Positions 11,787-24,000 are shown, numbered from the stretch's first letter. The stretch is DNA of 64,000 nt from Lathyrus oleraceus (GCF_024323335.1 NC_066584.1:272529618-272593617); one strand, 5' to 3'. A program made the numbers and translations. The notes: generated by a model not told the origin, from the sequence alone.

Positions 11787-12307
11787 TGTTGGAAGATGAA
11801 TCTTGTTAACATCTGCATCTAATGTGTAATAACATAGTCCACTTCATCTTTATCGTACTAGGTATAAACTAGGCGTGCGGGTGAACTAGACAAGTCACAT
11901 CAGCCTTCCTTGAGCCTTACACTAAGAGAATCTAGTTGACTTTTTCCATAAGTCTGGTGTTGACAAGATAGGTTTGCTATGGAGACAGAGTACAGACCAG
12001 GAGATGAGAACCTTAAGTTGAAGTCTCTAAAGTCTGGGCTGTCACTAGAGGTAGGGATACCATGATCACAATTTGAACCTTCAGAAGCTGAAACACCACA
12101 TTCAGAGTCTGATCCCTCAAAGGTTGAAACACCATTATCAGAGTCATCAGATTTTGATCCATCATAATCTGAGACTACAAGCTTGTCAACAAATGCTTTT
12201 ATCAGGGTCATTTCTGAGTTGAATTTAAGCTTATGATCCCACACACTTGAATATAAGTACTTTGTTATCATCAAAACCCAATGGATGTGAACAATTTTTT
12301 TCCAACA
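11787..12307 (-). mobile_element. Solo LTR, 521 bp, with perfect TGTTGGAA termini
   Basis: The segment starts TGTTGGAA and ends TTCCAACA, a perfect 8-bp terminal inverted repeat with canonical TG...CA ends. No primer site, polypurine tract or coding region adjoins it. Minus-strand sense is suggested by TTTTGATGATAACAA just inside the right end, as in the other SIRE-type LTRs here. The 5-bp flanks (AGAGA, CTAAC) do not match. Instead both flanks carry copies of the same ~115-bp gypsy LTR-end/primer-site sequence. The 124-residue open frame on - (12274-11900), with repeated SDSE-like units, derives from LTR repeats and is not supported as a gene. Confidence 0.6.
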
Positions 12308-12425
12308 CTAACCATTAGAAAACTACTAAGGCATCTGGCAACCCCTACTAGCTTTGGGGTACCACACACTCATATACTTTTTGATAAATAATGGTGCCCA
12401 TCATGTGGCCCCGGTGAAACTTATA
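12308..12425 (+). repeat. Second copy of the gypsy LTR end/primer site
   Basis: CTAACCATTAGAAAACTACTAAGGC, CACACACTCATATAC and the TGGTGCCCATCATGTGG primer-site-like word repeat 11628-11740 with scattered mismatches. Confidence 0.8.
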
Positions 12426-12609
12426 TGGGCCACACCTTCATCGTTACCATTCTCCCCACCTTCCCTTGAAGATGACCAACAAAATATCCACACTTCATGG
12501 TTAACACCATAATCGGAGGTTTCATTGATGAAGGAAAATCAAACTCCTCCCGGATATGCAACGCAAGTTTTGGTTGTGAATTTGATATCCCCGAGATTCT
12601 CTGAAGCTG

Positions 12610-13060
12610 ACCGGAGAAAGTCAAGAGTTAACATCACTTTCTCTAGCAGTGACGCCATGAGAATCCTCTCTCACAATAACGACCTCATGATCATCATTGT
12701 GAAACAGTACAACTCAAATATCAAACGAATATTTATAGACCCCGGGAGTTCAACTGACATCCTATTTTGGGATTCTTTCTAGAAACTCAAGTTCGATCCT
12801 AGCAACATCCAGGTGTTCTAAGTATTGTTAGTGGGCTTATCTGGCAAACAACTACAAATAAGGGGTATGTATCCCTCGAAACAACCTATAACGTGGGATC
12901 ATATTCTAAAGCAATTTAATTCAACTACCTTATAATGGATGCTTTATTTCCCTATAAAACCACTATGGGAAGACGTGCCATGAATGTGTTATGGGTGATT
13001 ATTTCCACTAGGTACCTAGTTATGAAGTACCTGCTACCTTGGATCACAAGTGTTAATTTA
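12610..13060 (+). pseudogene. Ty3/gypsy (Tat-like) aspartic protease remnant
   Basis: The open frame 12525-12782 contains a segment reading ITFSSSDAM, then MIIIVKQYNSNIKRIFIDPGSSTDILF. The DxGSSxDILF pattern is the aspartic protease active site of plant gypsy Tat elements, with the usual D-T/Q-G reading D-P-G here. After a stop (TAG) at about 12781 the similarity continues: a LVGLSGKQLQIRG-like block near 12830-12870, and 12935-13050 reads MDALFPYKTTMGRRAMN then STRYLVMKYLLP, the IVDALSPYNxxLGRPxLN block. Frame changes and stops make it dead. RT, RNase H and integrase are missing, so this is a gag/protease-end fragment only. Confidence 0.75.
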
Positions 13061-13139
13061 ATCAAATATTGTTGTATACTCGAAGATATACTCTTTGATT
13101 CAAACAAATTCATTTAAGAAGCACTATGACTTTATTAAA

Positions 13140-14640
13140 GTTGCAAAGCATTCCAACAAAATTCACTAGGTTTTCACCTTTGGTATCCATATTTTCTTGG
13201 GTCCTGGTGCGTTAGTAGTTCTAAGAGGTCTAAGGTTACTACCTTTTGACCTTCTCAATTTATCAAAGCAAAATGGCTCTAGGTGGCTAAATCTATTGCA
13301 ATAAGAACTTTTATGGATATGGAGACTCATTTTCTTCCTATTAAATCCTTTATTATGTGTTATACCATATTAAAACCCTAATATAGTTTTATTTAAGGAA
13401 TTCCTTTGACTTGATAGAATCAAATCAGTGTTTTCGTTTCCTTAGTAAAATTTTTTAGGGTTTCATGCAAATCTTTTACTTCATTTTCCATTGAGACACA
13501 AGTCTCACAAAAATCATCTTGGTTTCTAAAGTTGGACATTTCATATTTTAATGCTTCATTACTCTTCTCTAAATATTCAATATAATCATTAAGATCTAGA
13601 TTACACTCTTTAATTTTGTCATTTTCTTCTATTAACTTAACACTTAATTTAAATAATTTCTTGTATGATAACTTTGTTACCTCATATTCATCTTATTTGT
13701 GAGATGCTTTTAAGCAAATTTCATCTTCCTCGTTGGAAGAAGATTCTTCGAAGGTTCTATTAGAGGTTGACTCTTTAAGGTTTCTCGTTGATGTTAAATC
13801 TATGAATGTATAGTTTATTGAGACTTTCTTCTTCTTTCTTCTTTCAAATAGTCCATTAGCCGAGACTTCTTATTCATATTCTACTCTTGATAAAGTTCCT
13901 CCATTTGATGTTGAATCTTCAGAGGATTGTTGAACTACCAAAATTATTCTTTCAAAGGCGATTATTGGAGTTGATTGTTCTTTGCAAGAATTCATTGATG
14001 AAGTTTCTAGAGATTATTTCATATTTGAGCTCATGCCTTCATCTTTTAACAATTGAATAAACTCATTCAATTTCTTGAAGACTTATTCCTTCTTGGATTT
14101 TTCCTGAAAGTTGTAAAGATTATTATTTCTTGATTTAAGGATTAGATAAGGTTTTTGATTCCAACTCTTAATTCTTATATGTTAGTGATGAAATTTATTA
14201 TATTATTTCTAAGATTTCTAAGGATTTAAAAACACTTATAAAGGACACATTCATATTCTTCGCCTCGTGTGTTTATTCGCTCCTGTTTGATACTTGGAGA
14301 AACTCCATAGACCATTTAAATAATGTCTCACATTTCCTTGGCGAATTTAAAATTATGGACATAAAAGACTTCATTTTCATCTAAGGACATAACTAAAAAA
14401 AAAATCGTTTTAAAATCCATTTCAAACTTTTTTCCTCTATGGTCCAAAGGAAATCTGATTTACCTACTAGTTCACCATTTATGTAATAAGTAGGGATAAA
14501 CATACCATTTACTATTATTTTCCATAATTTAAAATCAAGACTTTGAATGAATATTTTAAATCTAGCTTTCTATAATTCAAACTTGTCACTATTAAATGGT
14601 AGCAGTGTCCTTAGGAAAGTCATTGTTAAAAGCAGTGTTG
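13140..14640 (-). pseudogene. Copia gag remnant of the SIRE-like element 6
   Basis: The minus strand, read over many stops, is a copia Gag. Near 14400-14290 is a MSLDENEVFYVHNFKF-like block comparable to the UBN2 region. Around 13750 is an acidic/serine-rich segment (SSSNEEDEIC). Near 13560-13490 is the coiled MSNFRNQDDFCETCVSMENEVKDLH block, and at 13330-13230 a C-terminal zinc-knuckle-like CxxCNKxxHLEPFCFDKLRR segment followed by GPKKIWIPK. Its primer site lies to the right (14681-14692, TAGTATCAGAGC on the minus strand). The pol region expected to the left is replaced by the gypsy fragment. Confidence 0.7.
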
Positions 14641-14680
14641 GAAGTTATTTTCCTCCAAAGAATACTAGTCTTTAAGTTAG

Positions 14681-14692
14681 GCTCTGATACTA
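14681..14692 (-). other. Primer binding site of element 6 (degenerate)
   Basis: The minus strand reads TAGTATCAGAGC, one change from the initiator-Met-tRNA-complementary TGGTATCAGAGC, five bases from the LTR end (TGCTCA) at 14698. Confidence 0.7.
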
Positions 14693-14697
14693 CTTAT

Positions 14698-15317
14698 TGA
14701 GCATGTGGCTAGGAAATAAGAGAACAACACAAAAAGTTTATATAAGTTTGGTCTTAAGGAAATGACAGACTCCTCTCCCTAAGAATCGATCTTAAGAGTA
14801 TCTAATATTGAGAGATTTTAGAAGGTTAAGACCATGAACCCCATTATACTAGATAATGAAGTTTCAAACTAACTTCAAAACAAAAAAAAAAGTTGAGGAA
14901 TGAAGCAACTAATCTTCACACCAAACAAAGAACTGGGCTTCGAGCGGTTAATCTCTAAGCCAAACTGAGATTTTGCACAGGCTGATATCAAACCAAGATG
15001 GAGTTTAGAGTTGGCTATCCTCCTAATCGAACTGAGGTTTTATACGGGCTAACCACGAACTGAACCAAGATTTTTACGTGCCTAGTCTCAAACCTACTGA
15101 ACTTTTACACATGCTAAACTCAGAGCTTTTGACCGATCTAAGCTCAAGAACCATTGTGAATATTTTTCTCTAGTTATTCTTCACGAACCCCGAAAGAGAG
15201 CTTTTCTTCATTGGTGGAGCTCACGATTCAAACCGAGACTTATATTAATCCCCAAAATAGTTTTTACACTAGTTTATCTCCAAATTAAAATAATTACTTC
15301 CTAAAGAAGAATGGTTT
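14698..15317 (-). mobile_element. SIRE-like copia 5' LTR of element 6, first part
   Basis: It starts on + with TGAGCATGTGGC directly beside the primer site and aligns with 9783-10425, including the ~45-bp degenerate periodic block. At 15317 the similarity stops and the non-coding LTR element begins. The remainder of this LTR continues at 21932. Confidence 0.7.
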
Positions 15318-16153
15318 ACTCCCCCGTTTATAACTCTTCACTTAATCCCTACTCTGGGGGCATACCAAGCCAGGAAGAAGATCCACTATTAGCAGTATTA
15401 ATTCAGAGTTAAACTCCCCCGTTTATAACTCTTCACTTAATCCCTACCCAATGCAATCTATACCTAAGCACTCCTAGATAGAAACCTCCAGTTTCCATTC
15501 CTATCATTACAAATACCATGTAATGCTTAGGCAACTTGAACATGCTTCATAGCTTCGTTCAAGAACATAACAACTCTTGCCTACAGGCTTTGAGTTACAA
15601 ATAATCTCATGCTTTCAAGCACTGAGAAACACTTGGTAACCTTCCCACATGTTGGGAGGTTTACCTCACACATACCCCTAATTTTTACATTGTTTGAGGC
15701 TTACAAAACGTAGGTTACAATCTGCTATTTATAACCTAACCACCCAACTGGATTTGGGCCTTCAGAAATCGCAGCAAATCTTTCTTTTGCTGTTACAGAG
15801 CTGGCAGAATTCTTCTGCTACAATCAAGGTCTTCAATCTTTTATTTCCTAAAAGATCTCCATATTTGGAAACTGTATTTTCACCAAATATATTCACCAAA
15901 TCTTCTGGTTGAATCTTCAAGATCTTCACATAGGAGTTAGGATATTCACCAGATCTCCTAATTGATCACAAACCAAACCAGAATTAACTGATTCAGTTTT
16001 ATACACATGTGAGATGTCACAGTCCCGATGTCGTGACATCTTACATGACATGTTGGTCCAGATGTTGAACTTCTTCAACCCAACATATTAAAACAACAGA
16101 GGTGATTACATTATTTGTTTTACAAAATTAATGCCAATCTTAAGGTACTAACA
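15318..16153 (-). repeat. 3' LTR of the non-coding element (truncated)
   Basis: From 15353 to 16153 it aligns with 21127-21931 at roughly 2% divergence by eye. Its first ~516 bp are missing compared with the right copy. The left edge is a 35-bp duplicate (15318-15352) of internal LTR sequence 15413-15447. Confidence 0.85.
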
Positions 16154-16167
16154 ATCCCCCCCTTTGA
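16154..16167 (-). other. Polypurine tract of the non-coding element
   Basis: On the minus strand GTCAAAGGGGGGGAT abuts the LTR start TGTTAGTACC. It is the standard plus-strand primer position. Confidence 0.85.
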
Positions 16168-19100
16168 CAAATTTTAGCTAAAACAAATAACCCAATATGG
16201 GTCTGCACTTCCTCTTTGTCATTGACAGCCCCAATGCCACCACCACTGTTGGTGTACATGAGGAAGAAGCTGTACAAGACACAGCTGCATCACAACCCTT
16301 CCCCTCAACAAGAGGGCTTCCTGAAGAATATGTAATGCTGAGTACATAGATAATGTAACTCAGATCACAAGACACAACTGTCTTCTTAACTCAGATCACA
16401 AGACACAACTGATATACCCAGTTAGTGACTTTTGTGTCTGAACCCATTTTCTCCTTGCTACCAGATATTGCTTGCTTCTGGTGTATCCTCAGGACACTGT
16501 TTCTCTCCCCCTTTTTAGCTAAAAATTTATAAATGACACCCTCACACAACCAGATCCAGGAGCAGTATGCCCAGATCTTAACAAACCCCATGGTTTAGAG
16601 GGAATGAAATGTCGTTCTTGTGAGAAGAGGAGTGCTGATGCATCCTTTAAATAGGCCAGACCATGCTTAGGAATTAACGGTAGGAGTAAATACTTGGTCA
16701 AGATCCATAAATATTTGCTGAGAATCCGTCAGAGAATCACCACCAATATCCCAGACTATCTTTGAATACCTTTTACAGCTCTTGACTGTTTCTTTTCAGA
16801 AACAACAGTTCCAAGACTATTCCATAAATGTTGTCAGACACGTTGCAAGCTATGTCTTAACATTTGACACTGCTTGTGTTTGCATACTTCATATATTCTC
16901 CCTATCACCGTTTTCTAAAACCACTTTCTCACCTCCAATGGTAGCTTGACATCTAGCACCACACACCCACATTTCCTTATGTAACTTCCAGCAGGTACAT
17001 AAGATATCTTATGTTAAGACATCACATATGACATCTTGTGAACACTCTGTCCTTTTTTTTTGTTCACAGGGCCAACTATCAGCAGTTAAACACCTTAACA
17101 GTAGTTTAATCAGCAGCAGAAGCAAAAACAATTACTAGTTATGGCTACTAGTAATACACACATGCACAAGGGTACTTCTCCTCCCCCTAAAACTGTGCAA
17201 CAATAAATAGAATTACTAGTTATGGATGCAACTAGTAAGACACACAAATGCACAATGCACAAGGGTACTTCTTCTCTCCCTAAATCTGTGCATTCACCAA
17301 AAAACAGCTACTGTAACTCCAGCACCTGTACCAGCCAGAATGTCACACTGACATCTGCTATAACATCAGCACCTGTGCACCACATCCATATTTCCTTATG
17401 ACTGAAGTTTCAGAAGGAAATAACAATATTGTCCAAGGAAATGTCATGACATCCAATCAGACATTCTTCTGCTCACTCAGCCTTGACACACGCCCCATCA
17501 TCTCATAAACTAACAAGGTGCCATACCTTGTTATCTGAGAACCCATAGACCACAAGCTTGATGATCACTTGCAGTGCAAAGACAGAACTCCCCCTGTCAT
17601 GAACAACCAACTCTCCTCTTGAAACTTGGAGATGAACATATCCAACACCCCAAAGTTGGACCTTCACATACTTCCTAATTCAAAGAGAACCCAGACAGCT
17701 TGATGAATGGAAAACATAAGACGCATCTTCATGTCTTCAAGAGCACACTCCCTGTTCAACCTTCTTGGCTGAACACATCCACACCCTGTGACAATCTCTC
17801 TTCTAACCAGAACAGTAAACAACATAACACCATCTGATATTCTTCAGATATCACTGAATCATAAGCTTGATCCAGACACAAATTGGGACATATACATTCT
17901 CATCCCATTACAAGAGATAATCTTCCATAGATAGCTCAGAGCTCCTTCCACAATCTCCAAGAGATGAATAGAAAACACCTCCTTTTGTCTTCAACATACT
18001 ACTTTTCTGCTCAAAAGTAACTTGTCTCAGACTATCCTCAAGAATAATCAGTTGCCATATGTAGATTATCTTGATTCTTCGAAATCACTTCTGAGATAAA
18101 CCAAATGCCACTGGTTGACTACCTCCTTCATGAATCCTCATATGAAAAAGTCAAATGTCATTTTTTTTGACCTCTCCACGTTTATCAAACTTCTCCCAAA
18201 GATATTCTGACCTTCCAAGTGAGACTTGAACTTCAAGCTACATGTTGAACACAACTTAGATTTTCTAAGACATGAACATGTAACATCCTTTCTATCCAGC
18301 AACTCCAAAGAACTGCAATGAGAACGACCTTTTTGAAGTATCCAATCTGCAACCCTGTAGACCCTTCTATCTTAAGTTGATGTGCCACTTCACCAACTAA
18401 GATTCTGATGTTGAACCAAATGTCATAACATTGTGTTTTGACATCTAGCTGTTGAATTCAACTCCTTCTTCTGCCACTTGAAAGAACTTCCTCCCTACTC
18501 AGAACAAGAGTTCAATGTTCTCATGGACTTGATTGTGGAACCAAGTTTGAGTAAACATCCTCCATCCTGCAGGTTTGCAGTTAACTCATCCAAGCTCACA
18601 CCTTGATGAATCCCTGCTTCTTCTCCAAAGATATCAGACACTCTGATGCATGAGTCTTCAGAAGGACCAGTTAGAAACCATCCCTTCAGCTATACCAAGG
18701 GTTCCACTTCCTAAAGCAAAGTTGTTTCCATGATGTCAAGACTGCTGCCACTTGTTCTTGACTCCATAGTGTGCATTAGCTAATGCACTTCCTTACCTAG
18801 ATCAGAAGTAAACTGATCCAAGTAACCACCATCAGGACTATGATGTTTTCTTCTTCTTGTACACACCAAGGTTGAACATGTTTCTTGCCAGGAAACCTTT
18901 TCAGAGATCATATGCTTTTGCTGCCACCAAAGTGATAGATCATAAACCAATGTACTATCCTTCTTGTGATTCTGCACAGGATCTTGAAGATGAGATGTTC
19001 CAACATCTTTTAAAACATCATTTATCTTGAGCTCCAAGAATAATCAATTAAATACTTGTACTTGGCACAAGTAGACATTGATCTTAAATCCTTTCCCAAT

Positions 19101-20596
19101 ATTCCTTTCAGATACTTCCACCATAAGACTACGTTGAAAATACTCTTCTAGTGTCAACATCTTCTGCTTGTAAGCACCTCAACAGTTTTGAAAATCTTCC
19201 CAGATTAAATTCACCCTTAGGAATGAGAGAGATGAATTCTTCCTTGCAAATGTGTCACACAACCACCAGAACCCATGTGACACAGGTCAACAGCCAACCA
19301 AACCCTAGCTTGACCGAACGTGAGGAGGTTAACCAAAACTCCCCCTCAAATTAACAATCATGGAAACTCCACACCAATATCCATGCATTGTACAGACATG
19401 TCTCGACATGACATACACCATCCCTACCAGTGGCAACTAACTCTATGAGTTATACCTATACATGCTCCAATCACACCAATCAGACTCCAACTGACCATCA
19501 GTACTAGTGAAAGAAAACAACACCAGTCAATAGTAGATATGCATTGCCAGAGCATACTACCTCAACCAACCTCTGAATCTTCATATTCTCACTCCTTGAA
19601 AGAACTGCCACTTCTGAGCGTGGTGTTTGAATAACAAGATTCATGGTCCCAATCCTCTTAAATGAAATAGCAATCAGGTTACCCCATTACTGACTTCTAA
19701 CATCCAGGGAACTTGTCTTCCAACACAACATAGTACTTCAGGGAACAACTATCCAATCTTGATCAATCTATAGGAATAAGACAGACAGCAGGAAATTGCA
19801 CCGTGTCACATCTCAACCAGCTCCACTTCTAGAGATCAAACGTCTAAAAGTGACCTTTTTGAGCACACAAACAGTTGACCCTACCCTTGTCAACTTAGCA
19901 CCCACAGATGTCTCCTCTTCCAGGTCAGGAGTAGGTTCCAAACACATGTATCCCTTTGTTTGACACCTAAAACCATTTGCTTTTCAACCAGTAGCTGCAT
20001 ACTTGTTGAACAACATGTTCTAACATCGCATAGAACATTAGTTCCACCTCCTTGGAACAAACCCTCCTTGAAAGTCTTCAAGGTCTTCATATACACTACC
20101 CAAGAGAGTAAAAGAATCAGTGATCAGGTGATTCTTACAATCCTGAAGTGAGAACGTCATGATGAGTGGACTATAGGACACTCAAGTATCTTTGACATCT
20201 TCAGTTGATTATGATGAAATCTTGAATACAACAGCCTTTCATCCACATGAGGGGAACCTTCATCAGAGTTTGAGTTTAGCCAGGTATTATGCAGCGGAAA
20301 TCATAATACAACTCAACCTATGACCACGCACTTCACCAGATCAGCCTCCAAGAACATACCAAGTTTGAATATGTTTCAATACTAGCACAGTTGTTCCACA
20401 CAAAGGCCAATTGCCAACCTCCAGAGACAGGCACACACAGTTCCTGTCATGAATAGTCCATCCACCTACTTCAAGGGACCATTCAGGGAAATCACAGAAC
20501 CTTCCACAGGTTCCAACATCAGTACTGGCATAACTCCTTGCAAGATACCAGAAAGTATCACCCATGGATCTCATCCAGAAACAGAACAGGATACTT

Positions 20597-20608
20597 GCTC
20601 TGATACCA
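20597..20608 (-). other. Primer binding site of the non-coding element
   Basis: The minus strand reads TGGTATCAGAGC, perfectly matching the site complementary to plant initiator Met-tRNA, two bases from the LTR end (TTTCA). Confidence 0.93.
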
Positions 20609-20610
20609 AT

Positions 20611-21931
20611 TGAAATTCTGGTATAGTCAGAGTTCAGATGTTCTACACGAAGTCATGACATCTGATCTAACATTGTTACTAATACAGCAAGACAGTTATA
20701 AACATTAAAACCCAGTACTCATACACACTCAGTCACAGATGTCAAGACATCTGCCAATATACCACCATGGAAAGAAGAACATCCAGTTTTTATCCATCTA
20801 GTGCAAAGACACAGTAGAGATCAAATATAGCCCTTATGTTTATTTATCCTGCCCAGTTATCAGCATGATGTCTCAACATTGATTTGAACATCACCTGTCC
20901 CAACATTACAAATGGGTGAACTGTAACAAACCAACCAGTCTATCAGTATCAGCAGTCAATAATGAATGTCATAACATTCTGTTTTGCAATCAGACTGCAG
21001 GCTATGTGTCAAGTCTGTTATTCTCTTCATAAACAGACTAGAAACAGACTGAGTTATAACAGACAAAATATAGTGTGCAGAAGGTAAAAACACCAGTAAT
21101 TGTTAACCCAGTTCGGTACAACATTACCTACTCTGGGGGCATACCAAGCCAGGAAGAAGATCCACTATTAGCAGTATTAATTCAGAGTTAAACTCCCCCA
21201 TTTACAACTCTTCACTTAATCCCTACCCAATGCAATCTATACCTAGGCACTCCTAGATAGAAACCTCCAGTTTCCATTCCTATCATTACAAATACCATGT
21301 AATTCTTAGACAACTTGAACATGCTTCATAGCTTCGTTCAAGAACATAACAACTCTTGCCTACAGGCTTTGAGTTACAAATAATCTCATGCTTTCAAGCA
21401 CTGAGAAACACTTGGTAACATTCCCACAGGTTGGGAGGTTTACCTCACACATACCCCTAATTTTTACATTATTTGAGGCTTACAAAATCTAGGTTACATT
21501 CTGCTATTTATAACCTAACCACCCAACTGGATTTGGGCCTTCAGAAATCGCAGCAAATCTTTCCTTTGCTGTTACAGAGCTGGCAGGATTCTTCTGCTAC
21601 AATCAAGGTCTTCAATCTTTTATTTCCTAAAAGATCTCCATATTTGGAAACTGTATTTTCACCAAATATATTCACCAAATCTTCTGATTGAATCTTCAAG
21701 ATCTTCAATAGGAGTTAGGATATTCACCAGATCTCCTAATTGATCACAAACCAAACCAGAATTAACTGATTCAGTTTTATACACATGTGAGATGTCACAG
21801 TCCCGATGTCGTGACATCTTACATGACATGTTGGTCCAGATGTTGAACTTCTTCAACCCAACATATTAAAACAACAGAGGTGATTACATTATTTGTTTTA
21901 CAAAATTAATGCCAATCTTAAGGTACTAACA
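20611..21931 (-). repeat. 5' LTR of the non-coding element (complete, 1321 bp)
   Basis: On + it runs from TGAAATTCTGG to GTACTAACA, giving TG...CA termini in the minus sense. The right flank resumes the LTR of element 6. Confidence 0.88.
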
Positions 21932-22720
21932 GTTTTTATGGACGTTTTAAAATGGTATGTAACCTCTCTATTTATAGGCCAATAAATGATGTAATTATAG
22001 AAATAATCCATGCGGCAAATAAGTGACCTAATCAATTAGGTACTTGCACTAATCGATTACTGCTGCCCAAATTAGAAGATTATGATATACAATTATTACC
22101 ACTCATTAAGACACTGCCACAATCGAATATAGACTGAATTATCCTTTATCTAATCAATTAGGTCAAGTATATAATCGATCAGACAGTTACAAAAAGTCTT
22201 CTAATCAATTGAGCAATTTCCTAATCAATTGACTAGGCTCTAAAAACTCTTTTTTGGTGATTTAATTTTTTTAAAAGTGAGGATTTAATATAATTTGTTT
22301 TGTGTGTTTGTGATTTAGCCATAGTACTTCCAAAAACACCCTTGTGACTTTGACAGACACGATCAAGCGAGCTTTCACAGTTCCTCTCTTTCACACTCTG
22401 AAGCTTTCAAATTTCTTTATTGGAGTTATCAATCATATAAGCACTTCACTTGAATATTCTATTAGATGAGGCTTGAGATATATTTAAGTTAGTTACCATC
22501 ATCAAAGAGTTATAAAGATATCACTAGTGATCATAAACCCTATAGTTTTTAGCTCGATTCAGAAGGATAACTTGATCTTGATCAACCATCTTGTGCATCT
22601 GTGACTGTTTGAGTTAGGTTTAGTAATTTATGGGCTTCATGAGTCGTTAACATCAAAACCATTTCAAGTTTTGTTACAACTTCAGGCGTTGTCATCATTA
22701 AAACTAAGTCACCATCAAAG
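21932..22720 (-). mobile_element. SIRE-like copia 5' LTR of element 6, second part
   Basis: It continues the LTR broken at 15317. It aligns with 10590-10850 (TTTATAGGCCAA, ATGACCTAAT, CCCAAATT) and then with 1-430 of the window. Seven AATCGATT/AATCAATT-like octamers lie in 22030-22230. A GTTGTCATCATTAAAAC word at about 22689 marks the approach to the LTR edge, which I cannot place exactly. Confidence 0.6.
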
Positions 22721-23480
22721 TTAAGCAGTTGCTTCTTGAATCTTGCAATATATTGACTTTACCATCTTGGATATCTTCTTGGTTGCAAGTACATAATTCC
22801 ATAAAAAGATAGGTTTTTCAAAGGGTTTATAGTGTGTGTGTGTGTGATTTTCTTTAATATAGTCGAGAGTTAGTCTTATACCTTTACATACCTTGTCCGG
22901 TTGACCTAGACCCGACGAGCTTTCACACTTCTTTTCTTTCACAACTCTAAAGTTTTTGGTTCCTTGCTATATTATCTTTGACTTTAGCACTTAACTGAAG
23001 CCTTGAATCTTCTTCTAATGAGGCTTGAGATGACTCTTCATGATAATCTCCATCATCAGACAAACTACTTTATTACAGATCTTTGCGGACTTCACCTAAC
23101 ACCGCTTTACATAAGGTGTTGTCTCCATAATTAACCAACTATAACTTGATCTCCAATCATAATTGATCACCACATCATGGTCTTTACAACTTGATATTCA
23201 AGCATATCAAATTAATCAGTGTATCAAATGATCTTTAGGTTTCATCTTAATCAACATATCTTAAGCTTCAAGCACCAAGAATCATCACTTGGTCATATCA
23301 AGCACCATCACTTGATAAACATATAGAGTATCATCATTTGTTCAGTAAATCATCAAACACCACCACTTAATCAACATATCAAGCACCAACACTTTTTAAT
23401 CTTCAAGCCCAATCACTTGAATCAATATGTCAAGCACCATTACTTGATTAATATTCAAGCACTATCAATTGAATCATCAT
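22721..23480. repeat. Degenerate repeat-rich DNA with ATCAAGCACCATCACTTGAT units
   Basis: Between 23215 and 23480 the phrase TCAAGCACCATCACTTGAT recurs in variant form at least six times with irregular spacing. 22960-23050 repeats the GATGAGGCTTGAGAT word of the LTR family. No coding region is seen. Confidence 0.55.
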
Positions 23481-24000
23481 AGCTTTAAACAACAAGACTG
23501 ATAAAGACTTCTCTAAAGAGCGTTGTCAACATCAAAACCAAGTCAATATTAGATGCAATCGTCATACCCACAAGCACATTGATCCACAAAAATGCGGCTG
23601 GTCGGTAGGTCTTACCACACATAAAGCCTAAAAGTGACACAAAGCCATTAATGTTCAGCTTAAACTCGCGTCCATCAATATTCGCCAAAATATGAGACGG
23701 GTCGGGGAAATTGGAGGGGTGAGCCGCAAACCTTGGCACACCCCTCCAAGAATGGTGGACTAAACGAGGGGACCTTACTCGCTTTTCCACCCTTAATCAC
23801 ACATATCCTACCAACAAGAGACATACACTTCCATCTTGATCTTACAAACACATTTGTAACAAATAACCAATTAATTGAAGAAACATTGTCAAATTATTAC
23901 AAGAAGAAGGGAGAAGGAGATATGTAAGGGAATCAGTGATAATTTAGAAAGTGAAAGACTTGTGAGTTAAGAAAATGAAAATGAGGAAGAAGTTGAAAAT
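23481..24000. other. Unassigned DNA with one unrecognised open frame
   Basis: A 101-codon open frame lies on - at 23790-23485, with a basic N-terminus and a hydrophobic C-terminal stretch. I recognise no family and see no supporting context, so I do not call it a gene. Confidence 0.3.

Larger units (their letters stand above)
15318..21931 (-). mobile_element. Large non-autonomous LTR element (LARD-like)
   Basis: Two LTRs flank 4.46 kb of internal DNA with an intact primer site and a polypurine tract but no readable gag, protease, integrase, RT or RNase H in any frame. Open frames inside (for example 18780-19037 and 20341-20574, minus) are short and match nothing I recognise. The internal DNA is rich in GACATC/GATGTC-type words and CTCCCCCT tracts. 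It is inserted in the LTR of element 6. With intact priming sites but no proteins it would depend on a helper in trans, as LARDs do. The left LTR is truncated and rearranged, so the present copy is unlikely to be mobile. Confidence 0.8.

Noticed and set aside
11900..12274. 124-codon minus-strand frame with repeated SDSE-like units
   Set aside because: It falls inside a 521-bp solo LTR whose CAGAGTCTGA-type DNA repeats produce the pattern.
15318..21931. Possible host gene or regulatory locus because of its low stop density and CTCCCCC tracts
   Set aside because: Paired LTRs, a perfect primer site and a polypurine tract show that it is an LTR element.
23215..23480. CRISPR-like array of ATCAAGCACCATCACTTGAT
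   Set aside because: Units are variable and unevenly spaced, and the DNA is plant nuclear.
23485..23790. 101-codon minus-strand frame, possible small gene
   Set aside because: No recognised domain, no promoter or neighbour support; reported only as an unassigned frame.
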